Notes: generated from the letters alone by a model not told the origin. Positions 43,571 to 56,900 are shown, counted from the first letter of the stretch. The stretch: 64,000 bases of DNA from Bursaphelenchus xylophilus (GCA_904066235.2 CAJFCV020000001.1:2294001-2358000), one strand, 5' to 3'. Made by a program: numbers and translations.

Positions 43571-44199
43571 TCTCTCTCTCCATAAATTCCATCGAGTTGA
43601 CACATCGTGGATAACTCCAGGTTCCGTGGAATCTGACAATTTCCCTTGTAAAAAATTTTTTTCGGTCCGACATCGGGCTTCGATTTTTAGGCTCGGCCCG
43701 GTTTTTTTTCAGATCCGATAAAGGATCTGTGATAAAAATGTGGGCCGAACCGAGCCGGCTTTCAAAATTTTCGTAGCCCGGGCGAGCCCGGTTTGCAACC
43801 ATGCGTAGCACACATGGCGTATTGTGGGTACTAGTGTTTCCATAAAATGCGTATGAGTCCTTCCGGAAAGTCGGCGGACCTTTTAAAATTTGTCATTTCA
43901 TTCCTGTAGAATGACTTTTTTGGCGCAAGAAGTTCAAAGAATGAAATACTGTGCCATCTTATTGCGGAGCGGGGTTCATTACAACATGTTTATGTTCTGG
44001 AAGCGGAGCCTCCACTCTATATATACGCCTTTTTTTGGATGCCAAGAAATCCAGGCCGTAAAACTGGGCTCGGAAAATTCTGGAAAGCCCTACCGAACCC
44101 ACGCCTCAACATACCGACTTTCCTTGCGAGCGAACTTGAAGGATAATTAATCCGCACGCAGCCACAGCGATAAGAAATCTCGTTCTCTGCCGCAATTTA
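43571..44199. other. spacer between divergent M1-1 and M1-2
   Basis: 43690-43810 has GGCTCGGCCCGG and GAGCCCGGTTTGCAACCATGC, a relative of the 47500 element. GAGTCCTTCCGGAAAGTCGG at 43855 is one end of the MITE found at 29876. No gene. Confidence 0.5.
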
Positions 44200-44340
44200 T
44201 CCGCGAGGAAATATTGAGCACAATGTCGTTCGTGTCGCTGAAGTGAACAGCAGTTTGATTCCGCCCCGACTCACTCCATTGTCTCGGCGGCTCAGCGATT
44301 CAATGCGACAGAATGCTCGATAACTTCCCGACAGACTTAT
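44200..44340 (-). repeat. element B copy, diverged
   Basis: The left end is worn (TTTATCCGCGAGGAAATATTGAGC). The right end is ATAACTTCCCGACAGACTTA. Confidence 0.7.
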
Positions 44341-44445
44341 ATATGCACAAAGTTGATTTTGACTGCAGCGCCCAACATCCAGTCTACACAGAATGTATAA
44401 ACTAGCCTTGCTTTTGTATTTCGCCACCATATGCAGTCAAAAAAT

Positions 44446-44453
44446 TGATAAGA
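44446..44453 (+). promoter_or_regulatory. GATA motif upstream of M1-2
   Basis: TGATAAGA about 150 bp before the ATG. Confidence 0.4.
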
Positions 44454-44542
44454 CGTTAACAAAGCGGCTTCTACTTGATGCCTGATTTAGTTTATTCCCT
44501 ACAAAGAGTTGTAGTGCCTCAAAGCTGATGACATGTTGGCAC

Positions 44543-44554
44543 TATATATATAAA
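44543..44554 (+). promoter_or_regulatory. TATA box, M1-2
   Basis: TATATATATAAA about 47 bp before the ATG. An AATATTACAG acceptor-like site at 44577-44586 could serve for trans-splicing, but that is not shown. Confidence 0.5.
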
Positions 44555-44600
44555 GTCGATGTGCACAAGAGCATCAAATATTACAGTTCGGATCAGAACC

Positions 44601-47600
44601 ATGAGACTTGTTCTACTTCTTTTCTATGTGAATTTTGTCTACGGTGGACCCGTTGAAGGCAGGAATCGTAAGTGCACAATATTGCTGCTTTTGTGGAGCT
44701 CGCCAAAGGAAGAGCTTCGGTCGTCATCACGTGTGGAAGGCGGATGTCTCATTCGCTTCAAGCTTGCCTTCAAAATGGGTTCTGAATTTTGTACAAGGCC
44801 TGTTTAACCATGCGTTAACTATTTAAGCCAGTTATATCCCTGGAAACTAAATTCGCCGCAGCTAACAGCCAAAATCTAAAACAATGTAAAATTGCTAACT
44901 AGCTATCTTGAAGGTCATAAATATTTTTTCCGCCCTTTTCATTAAACACAGCGTCTTTTCAGACCTCCCTCTGGAGCCAATCAACCTAACCCCTCCTAAA
45001 GATGACCCTTTCTACAAACGTCCTTGGAACTTGAACTACGAAACAAATGACAGCCTCCCGCATGAGGTGGTCGTCCATTCCTACGGTCTCATTATTGAGC
45101 CCTTCTTCGACTTCCGCGGCTTCGAATACGATAAGGGTAGGTCTTCCGATTGAGGCGCTACATACAACCTTTTAGCTCTTCGCAACACCTTCAACGGCGA
45201 AGTTGCGATCTCTTTCTCAGTCCCCAACCCGACGCGCCGGTTGGAATTGGCGTCGTCGGTGCGAATAAACTCCACCTCTCTTGTCGATGGCCTGGAATTC
45301 ATTGGGATCGAGAGAGTCGAAGCCGGCCCCAACGATCATTTGATTCTCCATTTGGGGGCGGAATTAGTGACCGCAAAGGTGTACGGACTAGCATTCAAAT
45401 ACACTGGCAAAATCAACGAACAGTCGTATGCTGGAGGAGTCTTTGTGCAGACGTATAAAGAGCGAGATGAAAAGAGAAAGCAAGTTATCTAATTTTTCAT
45501 CTTTTTCATACTCAGAAACATGTTTCAGCACCCTGCTCTCCACCGTCTTCGAAACCACGTATGCCCGAGAGGCGTTCCCATGCTTCGACGACCCCCACTT
45601 CAAAGCCCCTATCAATTTGACTCTGATACATCCGAAGGGAGCGGCAGTCTACAGTAATGCTGATATTGCCGAACAATCAAGCCGAAAGTAGGACATTGCA
45701 GGCATTGAAATCAATAGAAAATAATTTATTGCCATAAAACCCCTCTCAATCACAATATTCGCCTCGTTTCAGCGCTCAACAAACCGTGACTCGCTTCCAC
45801 CCAACTCCCAGGATGTCCACGTATCAACTGGCGTTTGCGGTCGGCGACTTCGTGCAGAGCAATGCCACTTCCGCAAGTGGAGTATTGGTATGTCGAACAG
45901 CGCGTTCTCGTTGACGCCACCGATTTCCAGACTCGAGCCATTGCCGTCCGCGACAACAAAGGTTTCATTCAAGACGCCGCGAACATTGCGGCTCGATGTG
46001 TGGGTGCAATGGAGAGGCTGGTCGGCGCGGAATATCCGTTGAAAAAATTTGGTGAGTAGAGCATGAAAATATACCAGTATTTTCGCAATTACAGCGATGA
46101 GTTTGCAAAGCTCGCCGTGAAGATTTAGCAAATCCAATCCATTTACTCTAATTCTTACTTGTTTCTACAGTGAGTGAATGATCCAGTGGCAAAAGACGTA
46201 CCATTTTGCATCCGGGAAGTATCAAAAATGTGGCAAAATGCTTCCCTTTCCAAGTGAAAAAGCTTCGTTTTGAAGGGCTCCCTCAAAAAAAGAGCGGGCG
46301 CGCTTTTTTAAATCTGTGAGCTTTTTAAGTTGAAGAGGGAGGCATTTTGCCGCATTTTTTGATACTCTCTGGATGCAAAACGGTAAGTTTTTTTTGCCAC
46401 TGGATCAGGTCCCCCAGTGTAAGTGAACTCGTAATGTTTTGCCGTTTTTTTCGATGAGAAATGCCTAGGTATGCGTCCAGAGGTCGAATTTGCGACTTTG
46501 CAGTATCAGTCTATCGGGAAAACAATACGCCCAACGCCATTAGCGTTGCCGAGGCGAAAAACAATGTGATTTTCACCGCGACACAATTCATTTTCTCGCA
46601 GGCGAAGCGAGTTTCGATGCGACAGCGTTCTCATTGTTTTCCCGACACACTAATATTTACTATCGAGTAGAAATCAAATTTCAGACCACTTGGACACCAT
46701 CGAAACCTATGCGATCGCTCAGCTCGGCCTCAACACCTACTCCAACGTCCTTCCAAGCAGAATTGGAGAGACGCTGTCGCGCCAATATAAGCGCCATGCG
46801 GTCATTTGCGGGCATACGGCTGAGCAGTGGTTCGGGGGGCTTGTAACGCCCGACACTTGGGGCGCCGAGTTCTTGGAGACCGGGTTCGGCCAATACTTTT
46901 ATGATCGGGCTTTGGCGGAGCTCGACGAATATCAATATTTGGCGGTAAGTTCACAAGTCATGTGCTATTATGCTATATGTCATATACTTTATACATGTCA
47001 ACTTCAGGGCTGGAACGAAGTTCCAGACGCATTGGCGGCAGTTTCCGGTTATTACGATTCCACCGATCCGGTAGTGGACAGCAAAAGTCATTTTAATTGT
47101 AAGTTACAGCGATTTCTCCATGTCTTTGGACGTATGGTTGAAGGCACCTGGGCGAAGAGGACACCGTGAGGAGGAAAAAAGTGATACCGTAATATCATTT
47201 TTTGTGCCCTCTTCATCAGGTACCGGCTTCCTTAAGTGCCGTCCAAATAGTCCTAAACCGTTGCAATTTGTTCGCCTTTAGACAGGCTTTCGCGGGCTGG
47301 CGCTGCGTTCCTCCGCACAATTCGACATGTTCTCTCCGACAAGGTGTTCTACGAGGGGCTGCGGATCTATCAGCAAGAGAGAGCCTATGCTACCGCCGGC
47401 CTGGACACGTTGATTCGAAGCTGGGTCAAAGTATGCATTTGTAATGTTCGCAAAAGAAGGCGCACGTCAAACTGAGATAATCTAAAACGCTCCGGTGAAT
47501 AAGCATGGCTGCAAACCGGGCCAGCCCGGCCCAGCCCGGCCCGGGCCGCAGGCCCGGGCTTAAATCTCCAAGCCCGGCCCGGGCCCGGGCTTGGGAAATT

Positions 47601-50240
47601 TGGAAAGCCCGGCCCGGTTTGGCCCGGAAAATTTTATACTAGGTTGGAAAGAAAGAAAGCGGGAAATGAAAGGAAAATTATGACAAATTTTTGCAAGATG
47701 TAAAGAAAAATTTAGCAAAACCTAGGTACATAAGGTCACTTTACGTTCGCTATCAGCATTGTGTTCGAAAAAATGAAAAATCCTATCGTAAAAGCTTATT
47801 TTTTCCTTTTTTCCGGGCAAAACTCAAATTTCAAAAAAACCGGGCCGGCCCGGGCCGGGCCTGAAAAATCGAAGCCCGGAGCCGGGCCGAGAAATTAGCC
47901 GGCCCGGCCCGGGCCGAAAAATTTTGCAAAGCCCGGCCCGGAGCCATGCTTACCGGTGAATGGATTGGCAATTCGCCAGAGAAAGACGCGAAAAAACTTT
48001 TTGTCGGCGATGAAATGGGGAGTTTTTGGGGCGAGAGAGTACGATTTTGCGCGTCTTTTCTCTGTCTTCTCTGTAAAATTAAGACGAAGTGTAAAAAACC
48101 GATAGCGAAGGGTCTATTCTGGTCACCGGACTCCTCAGTTTGACGTGAGCCGTCCAAGTGCGCCCTCCACAAGGACGAAGCCGGGATTAATCACACCGAG
48201 TTTCAGGCCAACGGGGGAGACCTCTTGCACGACGTCTCATTCACCACGTTCGTCAAGGACGTGCTGACGCGTCGGCATTTGCCGGTGGTGAACATTACTC
48301 TGCAAGGCTGGAATTATGTGATCACACAATCGAGCCACAATGATCCCATGCACAACTACGTATGGGACGTGCCGATCTTTGTGCTGGACCTCAAGGAGAA
48401 CAAGGAGCACCTGATTTGGCTCCGGAAGGACGGCAGCATCGGCTGCCGAACTCCGTTCAGCCTCCGCGGCGACGGAGAGTACGTTTTCAACAACGACGCC
48501 AAAGGCTACGCGGTGTTCGAGATCCAGCCGACGCTTTGGGTGTCGGCCGCGCAACACCCCCGCTTCCCGACCCTCTCCATGCACAACCAGTACTACATTC
48601 TGCGGACGGTGCGGCGCAGGAAGTTTCTGGACGACGGTGACATTGAGAGGATCGCTATGAACGCTGTGAGAAAGACCAATGGCACTGGGGAGTTGGAACC
48701 AATGTTGCACGTAATGGCATACTCCAATAAGAAGAGCATGCTGACGACTGTCTTTGGCAGCTTTGATTACACGTTCACGGGGAAGAACAGGTCAGTGGCG
48801 GAGGAGGTTTTATCCGACTGGCAACAGACATGCCAAGAATCGAAAAAATGAACCTCAGAGTTTGAGCTAAAAATAAATCTTTGGCCCTGTTCGGGTAACG
48901 ACAGTCCTCTTTGGTAGCATCGAATTTTTTTCCTCACATAGGAAGTACTCCAAGTGCGACGCTCAGATTTTGATGAAACTTGGCACAGATTTAGAATAAC
49001 TTTTTCTAAGATATATGCGAAAATCCGGGCTCGCGCTTTGCAGAAATAACCAAGGTTTTTAGATCGAAAGTTGGCGAAAATTTGACACTTTTTGCCGAAT
49101 TTTGGCACGAAAAGATGCATGCTTATTTCTACCGTGAAGGGTAATGTATCCATAAAAAATCAATTTTTTCGGCACGAAACTGGCAAAGTTATGATCAAAA
49201 AGGAGGTTTTCTCTGACCGCGTTTAGTGTACACTCTCGGCGGAAAAGATCGTTCAATATTTCGGCGGAGCTTGCAAAGCGCGAGCTTAAACTTTCAGGAA
49301 TTGATATTTAGTCTACTCCCGACGCGTGTGCAAAATTTAAAGAAAATCTGAGCGTTACACTTGAGGTACTTCCCTTGTATATCAGTTTAGTAGGCCAACT
49401 TAAAGTTGTTGGATAACTTTTGGCAAGTTCATGGCTTAGTGTTTCAGCTTTCTTTACAATTAGGGTTCTTCGAAAAAATCATGTTTACCCTGTGAGATGG
49501 ACAGCGGTATGGTGAAAAAGTGTTTTTCCCTCTGACCGCTCTCCGCATTTCGCCTATTCTCTCGACGGCGAAGACCGTTCGAGAGCTCTCCGCATCTCCG
49601 CGGCGCCTGCCAATTGCATACAGTAATTGACGGGCAAAGATTGTTGTATTTAACTCAAGGATTCCGTTTTTCAGACTGATTGCTGGCACTTTTCTGGACT
49701 TGGCTGTCAGAGCGAGAATTCCGAGCGTCCTCAACAAGACCTCCGAGCTCTTCGCGCAGTTCATGCAGGATTGCGCGCCGGAAAAAGAGCTGGTCGACTG
49801 TCCTAGGTATGCCTACCATTTTTCAGCCCGTACTATTCATTGTCAATATTCTATTAGGTCGTCCAGAAAGTCTGTTCGTTTTTTTCATTGCTTTGTTTTA
49901 CGAGGATTGTTTGTTGTCTGGCGAAGGGCACATATTTATTTGATACAGCCAGTTTGGTGGAGGAGAAAAAGCTGTATAAAATAAACATGTTCCATTTGCC
50001 AAAGAACAAACCAGCCTTGTATTTAAAACAAAGCAGTGAAAAAACGAACGAACCTTCTGCACGACCTAATAGAATATAACAATGAATTTTGCTTTCAGAA
50101 TTCCCCCAGAGTTCCGCCAAGGTGTCTACTTCCAAGGAAGTCGTTCCGCTGAAGGGCAGAGGTTCCTCAGGGCATACAAGAAGCGCATTGAGGACCATCC
50201 ATGGTTCGCACAGATGAAGCCCGAATACGATCGCGTCTAA
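44601..50240 (+). CDS. secreted M1-family pseudoenzyme 2, 765 residues, zinc site lost
   Basis: Exons: 44601-44667, 44963-45136, 45176-45479, 45529-45687, 45773-45887, 45931-46051, 46685-46944, 47008-47098, 47282-47430, 48207-48790, 49675-49806, 50099-50240. Exon lengths 159, 115, 121, 91, 149 and 132 equal those of M1-1, so the genes are paralogues. The signal peptide is MRLVLLLFYVNFVYG. The N-terminal FETTYAREAFPCFDDP and the C-terminal VWDVPIFVLDLKENKEHLIW are well kept. At the active site GAMEN is replaced by AIAQ, HETAH by GHTAE (356-360), the third zinc ligand Glu by Thr379, and the catalytic Tyr by Ser. The frame is open with normal splice sites and no stops, so it is under constraint for something other than catalysis. 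The intron that splits the HExxH-Trp codon in both neighbours is missing here. The intron after 45479 uses a GC donor. Confidence 0.9.
46170..46422. repeat. element D in M1-2 intron 6
   Basis: ATGATCCAGTGGCAAAAGAC to TTGCCACTGGATCAGGTCCC. Confidence 0.82.
46507..46652 (-). repeat. element B in the same intron
   Basis: CAGTCTATCGGGAAAACAAT to TTGTTTTCCCGACACACTAA. Confidence 0.82.
47458..48155. repeat. element M, copy split by a hAT-like insert, M1-2 intron 9
   Basis: GCGCACGTCAAACTGAGATA at the left, CTCAGTTTGACGTGAGCC at the right. The middle is interrupted at CCGGTGAA. Confidence 0.78.
47500..47952. mobile_element. 453 bp hAT-like non-autonomous element rich in GGCCCGG
   Basis: The ends TAAGCATGGCT and AGCCATGCTTA are flanked by an 8-bp direct repeat CCGGTGAA (47492-47499, 47953-47960). 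The element M copy at 40620 carries one undivided TCACCGG at the same place, the empty site. Arms of GGCCCGG palindromes flank an AT-rich centre. No transposase. Confidence 0.85.
48872..48877 (+). terminator. possible intronic poly(A) signal in M1-2
   Basis: AATAAA follows a short in-frame read-through of the exon 10 donor (SVAEEVLSDWQQ to a TGA at 48849), so a shortened isoform of about 690 residues is possible. Confidence 0.4.
48938..49377. repeat. element A in M1-2 intron 10
   Basis: AGGAAGTACTCCAAGTGCGA to CACTTGAGGTACTTCCCT. It is followed at 49480-49640 by a second, partial A interior. Confidence 0.83.
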
Positions 50241-50270
50241 AATATCACTTCAAATTTGAGTATTCTTTCG

Positions 50271-50276
50271 AATAAA
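50271..50276 (+). terminator. poly(A) signal of M1-2
   Basis: AATAAA 31 bp past the stop. Confidence 0.6.
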
Positions 50277-50988
50277 TAAGCCGGCAGCAGAACCTTTAGT
50301 TTAACACCAAATATGTTATATTTATTTATTAGCTTATGGCAAAAATTAACTACAAACAAAACGCTCTAATTTCCATAATTGACAAGAGAAGAAGCAATGC
50401 TACGACATTCAGATTTTCTTTAAATTTTGCACATACGGCAAGACCCGGGCCACATATTTTTTTGTGGAAACGGAACACTCTACGGCAGGACCAGGCATGA
50501 TAATTTCCATGACAAAATTGGCAAAAAACTCATTTTTCTGGCTATTTTCACACATGCCAAAAACGACAAAAAATGAACTCAAAAGAACAAGACCAATCAC
50601 TATCAGCCTGTCGGGAAAATAATGTGGATTTGTCGCGCCTTGGAATCGCCTATCATCGCTTTGCGAGGGCTGTCGAAGCTGGAGATTTGGTGCTCTTTTC
50701 GACGAGGCGAGACATTCCGCACCCGACGTTATTTTCCCGACAGACTGATTCGAACCAAGCCCAGTATATGGCGTATTTGGTATGAAACAAACCGGGGATG
50801 TCTGAGGATTCATGGAAAAAAGGATTTTAGCATTTGGCCCAGAACTAAGAAAGTTGAAGCCGACACAAATTCGGCTGAAAAATTGCCGCCCCTGTGGCTC
50901 CAAGGCCGGCACTCGCCCAGCCCCAACGTCGGCCCAGCCCTTGCCGAAAATTTGCCCTCAACTGCCGTTTCTTCCCAGTAATAAATAT
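50277..50988. other. spacer between convergent M1-2 and M1-3
   Basis: Contains a B2 element at 50604-50750 (GCCTGTCGGGAAAATAATGT to TTATTTTCCCGACAGACTGA). No gene. Confidence 0.6.
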
Positions 50989-53900
50989 TTACTTCAACGG
51001 AAGGTCGCAAGTGTAAGAGTAGCGGGCCAATCCCGACGCAATGACCGGGTTCTCGGCGACACGTTGGAAATAGTCGAGCAAGAATTGGCGGCCCTCCTTT
51101 GTCTTGTTTCCTTCGAAGAGCGCTCCGCAGCGGAACTCAGGAATAAATCTGAAAAAATTACACTGTTTATTAGCTCTCAAATAAATGAATATTTCAGTCT
51201 GTCGGGAAAATAATATGGATCTGTCGCGCGTTGGAATCGCCCATCATCGGTTAGCGAGGTATGGAGATTTGGCGACTGCGACGAGGCCAGAAATTTTGCA
51301 GCGACAAATCCACATTATTTTCCCGACAGACGGATATAAAAACTTTCGTTATAGAGAGGTTCCGCTATATGGGAGTTTGCTCGCTTGTTCTACGGACATA
51401 GATTTTGGTGCTGATTAGTTTTCAGCACCTCTAAACCCGTTTAACCGACAACTTTTGTTATACCGAGGCTTCGCTCTACTCTAACTTACTTCTCGCACAC
51501 CAAGGCCTCGGTTCCATGAGCACAGTCCTTGGTGAATTCAGCGAACAACTTTTTCGCCATTTTCACTGCACTTTCAACACCCGCTTGCACCGCATCCAAG
51601 AAGATGGAGTCCGCGCGAAGTCTGGAGAAAAGTTGTCCCTAATTTTACAGGTGGAGTATTCTAAGATTGATATACAATGACGGACCTGATCCGGTGGCAA
51701 AAAACGTAGCATTTTGCATCCGGCAAGTATCAAAAAATGTGGCAAAATACCTCCCTCTTCAAATAAAAAAACTGCGTTTTGAAGGGTCCCTCGTAAAAAG
51801 AGAAGGTGCGCTTTTGAAATCGTAATTTTTTCACTTGGAAATGAAGGTATTTTGCCACATTTTTTTTTGATATTTCCAGGATCCAAAATGGCACGTTTTT
51901 TGCCACTAGATCGGGTCCGCCACTGTAGCAAATAAACAATTACCTGTCCTCCCATGCCGTACTATTGGGATTCAATTTGTCGCTGACAATCTTCAAGATG
52001 TCTAGGTAATGCTGAAAAAGAAAAAAGGGAGCTAAAAATTTTTGCTTGTTGGGCTTGAGGAATTAAGGCCAAATCCTCAATAAAACCAGTATCATACAGT
52101 GAGCTTTCAGAAAGCGTAACCCTCAAATAGAAGTGCCCCAAGTGCGACGTTCAAATCTTCATAAAACTTGGCGCAAATTCAGTCAATGTTTTCTATGACG
52201 CATACGACACAGCTAGCTTGCGATTTGCGGAAACGACCGAGATTTTTTTTTCAAAAGTTGGGTAAAAATGTCGATATTTTTGCAAATTTATCTTGAAAAG
52301 TTTGATTTTCGGGTCAACAATACTATGGATCGCCTCGGTTCGCCGTTGTATGCATGGCGGAGGTTAGGAAAAGGTTTACATAATATTATAGAAATAATAA
52401 GATTGATCGGCTCCTAGGAGCTTATTTTGAGGTATTTTATGTATACTCACATCAATAATGTCTAGACAAAAGCAACGAATCTTCGTTTTTGGAGCAAATT
52501 TTAGTTTTTTATATGTTGTAATAACTCAGGGTAAAGAAAACTAACGTTACTAAGAGCTAACATTAGAAAAGGTGGACATATTGCAAGCCGAGCCTTCGCC
52601 GAGCCTTTGCCGAGTGTCCGCCAACCATCCAACGGCTTTTCCAGGCCTCGTAGGCATTTCCTACTGCCTCCGCAGCCCTATGTTTTGACTAATTGATATG
52701 TAGCCTATCTATAAATAAAACATGTCACAGAATATCTAACGCTGAGTGTCGAACTTCAGACATTTCGCTTTTTAGCCGTCTCAAAACCTTCAAATGTCAA
52801 TCTGTCGGGAAAATAATGCGCATAATGTCGCTGTGCCAATCGCGTCGCTGAAGTGAAAAGCGACTTGATTTTGTCGCGACACAATTCATTTTCTTGGCTT
52901 ACGATTTTCGGCGTGACAGAGTGCTCATTATTTTCCGGACAGACGGATAAAGTATAATATAATACATACCGCACTATTGTTCGAGAACCACCTGAACAGG
53001 AGCGGGTTAACGCTTCCGTTTTTATGCTTTACAATATCATAAAGCACTTGTCCGTAAGACATATTTCCCTGCTGCTTCATGAGTAACAAATTCGCACACA
53101 TTGCAATATGACTTTCGGCGGGTAGCTCCATAAAACTTGGATGGCTTCGGACCCTCTCCCAGACACGAAGATTTGTGCGCATTCTCACAAATGACCTGGA
53201 GTTGTGGTTGAAAAAATAGGGCATTCTGCTGTCAATGCGGCCTTTGGCATTCTGCACACAATGCCGGCCATTCTTCAGCAGCCAGTATGTAAATTCCTCC
53301 GTTGTATCGAGGTTCTTCATGAAGATGGGGACATTCCACAAGGTGTTATTTTCGAAAGGGATCTGCTTCATTTTGAGCCGGTTGTTTTCGTCATACGTGA
53401 TGTTGACAAGAGGGCTTCCGGCTTGTAGAAAGTAATCACGCATGTACTCACTAACAGTCAGGTTATCACACAGATATTTCGAGGGAGCGGCCTAAAAAAG
53501 TAAGGGAAAACTAGGTGTAGGTTGTGTCGTTTATCAGTCAGCCGAGAGAATAATGAGCACTTTGTCGCATCGAAAATAGCATCACCGCCGAGAAAATGAA
53601 TTGTGTCGCGACAAAATCAAATTGCTTTCAGCGACGCGATCACCGCAGCGACGTGTGCTCATTGTTTTCCCGACAGACTTAAAATCACGGCTCTTTTTTT
53701 ACTGCAATATCAGACTAACCCTTTCTTGGCGCACAAACGTTGTTGCACAATCAAATCTCGAAGTTCTGAGCAAAAAAGTTGGTTTTTTTACATGTTCAAC
53801 TTGATTTTAATACTAGGGAACTGCACAAACCGATCCTCACCAAATGGCAAGTACTATACACCATTGGAAAGCCCTTGAAGAATGGTGTAAGGCACCACTT

Positions 53901-56900
53901 TCATTCTTTGCAGAATGCCTTTTCAAGACCTTTTTAAGGGCTCTTCAATGGCATATGTCACTTATCATTTAGTGAGGGTTCGGATGTACACTTCCCTAGT
54001 TAGAATTGGCAACAAAATTTTCTGACAACGAAATTTTTCTACGCCTGAACTTGAACATGAATTTGAAGATTTTTACAGCCCTAAATTGAACACCCTTGAA
54101 CCTTGCAGGCCCACAAAGTCGTTGTGGCTTTCAGCTACTTTTTGGGTCCTGAGGTCCCTGAAATATCCTATGGTACCTATTAGAACAGCGAGAATTGACT
54201 TTTGCTGCGAGAGACTGCTCATTGTTTTTCGGACACGCCGATAGAGTCCTCCTTCTACCTGATAGGCCCATCTAGTATTTACTTGTGCTCACCCTTTCAA
54301 AGCTACTCAGCAAAGTCTCCAAGTCGACGTTTTTGTACATGTTCTCGCTGATGTACGTATGCAGGGCCTTGTAGAACGTATCCTTGCCGAAAACCCCTTC
54401 CATGCTGTGGACAATTGCAGAGCCGTATCCGTAGGTGACCTCTGCAAAGCAATGACAAAGGTGTTATAAAAAATCAAATTACAACAGAGAGCCAAATAAA
54501 AACTGACCGTCAAAATAACTCCTATCAGCAGCCACCGGATGCTTCGGGGCCTGCGCAAAGGCTTCAGCATATTCCAAGATATTCGCCACTCTAGCTGACT
54601 CCTATATAAACATGTCTGTGCCATTAAACGGAGCTTACTGTGAATGTGTAGGGATCGATTCTTCGCAATGTAGCGGCCTCAAAAAAAACGGCAAAGGCTT
54701 CGTGGAGGAACTCCAATCCCCAGCGCTCCGCAGTCACCAGATTGCCGAACCTGAACGGACAATATACGACACAAATATTTGTAATATCTATTTGTTATAT
54801 TGACAGCCCTAAAAACTCATAATAGTAGAGTTACCACATATGCGAGGTCTCGTGGCAGACGACAGCAGCTGTTTCTATCTCCATCTTGAGTGGTAGTGGA
54901 AAGGGCAACGGCAGCTTGTTGCCGTAGGTTACAAGTCCAAAGTTTTCCATTGCGCCGGCACCGAGAGAGATCGTGTCAAGGTGGTCTACAGGACGACGTT
55001 ATCATTCCAACCCTACTACTTACCCAACTTCATCATGGGGTACTTGACTTGCAGCAAATCCTCCATAATATCCAGACATTCTGCGCCGATCTTTGCGGCC
55101 TTGTCAACGGAGCCTTCGAAGATCTTGACAGCCAGCGATCGTATCTGCAATAAAGTTTCAAAAAATGTGTGTACAGTGGGTACAAAATCGAGGCAATCCA
55201 AAGTATCGTCAACCCGAGAAATGGGGTTTTCATACCTTTACACCCCTTTTGGACTCTACAACTCTCTCTGTAAAATCGCCCACGGCAAAGGCCAGCAAAT
55301 ACGGTGACATTTTCAAAGTCGGCTTGAACTTTGTCATCACTTCTTTGCTGAAAAAGTTATTGACTATGAAGGTGTTTGCCGTAGACACTCACTCCAAATC
55401 CTGTGTTATATCCACCTCAGCGTTGCTGTGAGCTTGCGACCCCTTTGGATGAATTACCGTCACTACAAACACGGCCTTGAAGAAGGGATCGTCGAAGCAG
55501 GGGAAGACGCGACGAGCATGAATTGTCTCGAACATTGTAGCGGCCAGCGAGCTGAAATACATATACTATACTCCCGGACATTAATCTCTGACCACCCATA
55601 TCTGAAGTGAATATAACGCAATCACTTTGCAAATTGGCATGTGTACTAGTTATGACAGGCAGAATGTGCCACATAAAACTGTTTTTCGTGTCTCTGTCCT
55701 TAGGCGAGTTACGCAGGTTTTTCAAAAATTGGTGGACAAAACTTTCTGATCACCTAAAATAACTAAACTTTTCTCAGTCTCCTTGAGTAAGCGACATGGT
55801 TCAGTTATCTTAGAACTATTAAGGGACCTACAAGGACGGTGGGTATGCTTTTTACCACCAAATTCGGCGTGTGCCCTCAAGCAACTCGTATTCTTGCAGC
55901 GCTCTTTTCCTCGTTAAAAGCACAAGGCAAACTGTTGTTTTCTCACAGTGCATATCGCCTAAGCGACTCCAGTGACTTTACAACCCGACTGGTATGCTTT
56001 GTATATCATCATGTCGGGAAAATAATGAGCAATATGTCGCTGCGCCTGTCGCGTCGCTGAAGCGAAAAAGAAGCTTGATTTTTTAAACACAATTCATTTT
56101 CTCAGCGGTAATGCGGTTTGCCATCTGACAGAGTGCTTATCATTTCCCCGACAGACTTAATTACCGATGGTATTTATCTCAGCAGACTTTATCATAAAAT
56201 TTTCAAGAATTGATATGTGTCCCATTCCCCAAGTGTGTGCAAAATTTACGAAAAATCTGAGCGTCGCGCTTGAGGCCATTCGCTGGCCGTAAAGCCTCTT
56301 TTTTTATCAGTCCGTCGGAAAAATAATGGTCACAGTGCAGGTGCGCCAATCGCTGAAGTGAAGGGCAATTTGATCTTGCCACGGCACAATTCATTTTCTC
56401 GGCGGCAACGCGATTTGCTATGCGACAGAGCGCTCGCTATTTTCCCGACAGACTGATAACTAATTTCATCCTCTGAATGCTACATTATTCCCCCTCGTAT
56501 GGTACTCACCAGAGATTGCCACGGTCAAAATTTTGGCTCCGGCTCTTAGCTCCCATAGCCGGAGCCGAGGCCAAATTTGCAGCTCCGGCTCCGGCTCTTG
56601 GCTCCGTGCAAAATTTAAAAAGGCCTCTGGCTCCGAATCCCGGCTCCTATGCAAAATGTTTTTATAAAAATATTTTTCCAAAAATAAAAGTTATTAGTGC
56701 CAGAGATCATACAGCCAACGTTTTTGCAGTCAAGTCACATCCTCCGCAGTGTTTTTCAAGCAATTTGGTTTAACAACATCACGGAATTTTTACTTTTCTG
56801 ACCGCTGGGAAGCCTGGCTCCGACTTTGGGCTCGGGAGCCGGAGCCGACCCCAAAATCTCCGGCTCCGGCTCTGGCTCCCGGCTCGGAGGCTCCGGAGCC

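Noticed and set aside
48237..48710. 157-codon minus-strand frame
   Set aside because: Antisense shadow of the large C-terminal exon of M1-2.
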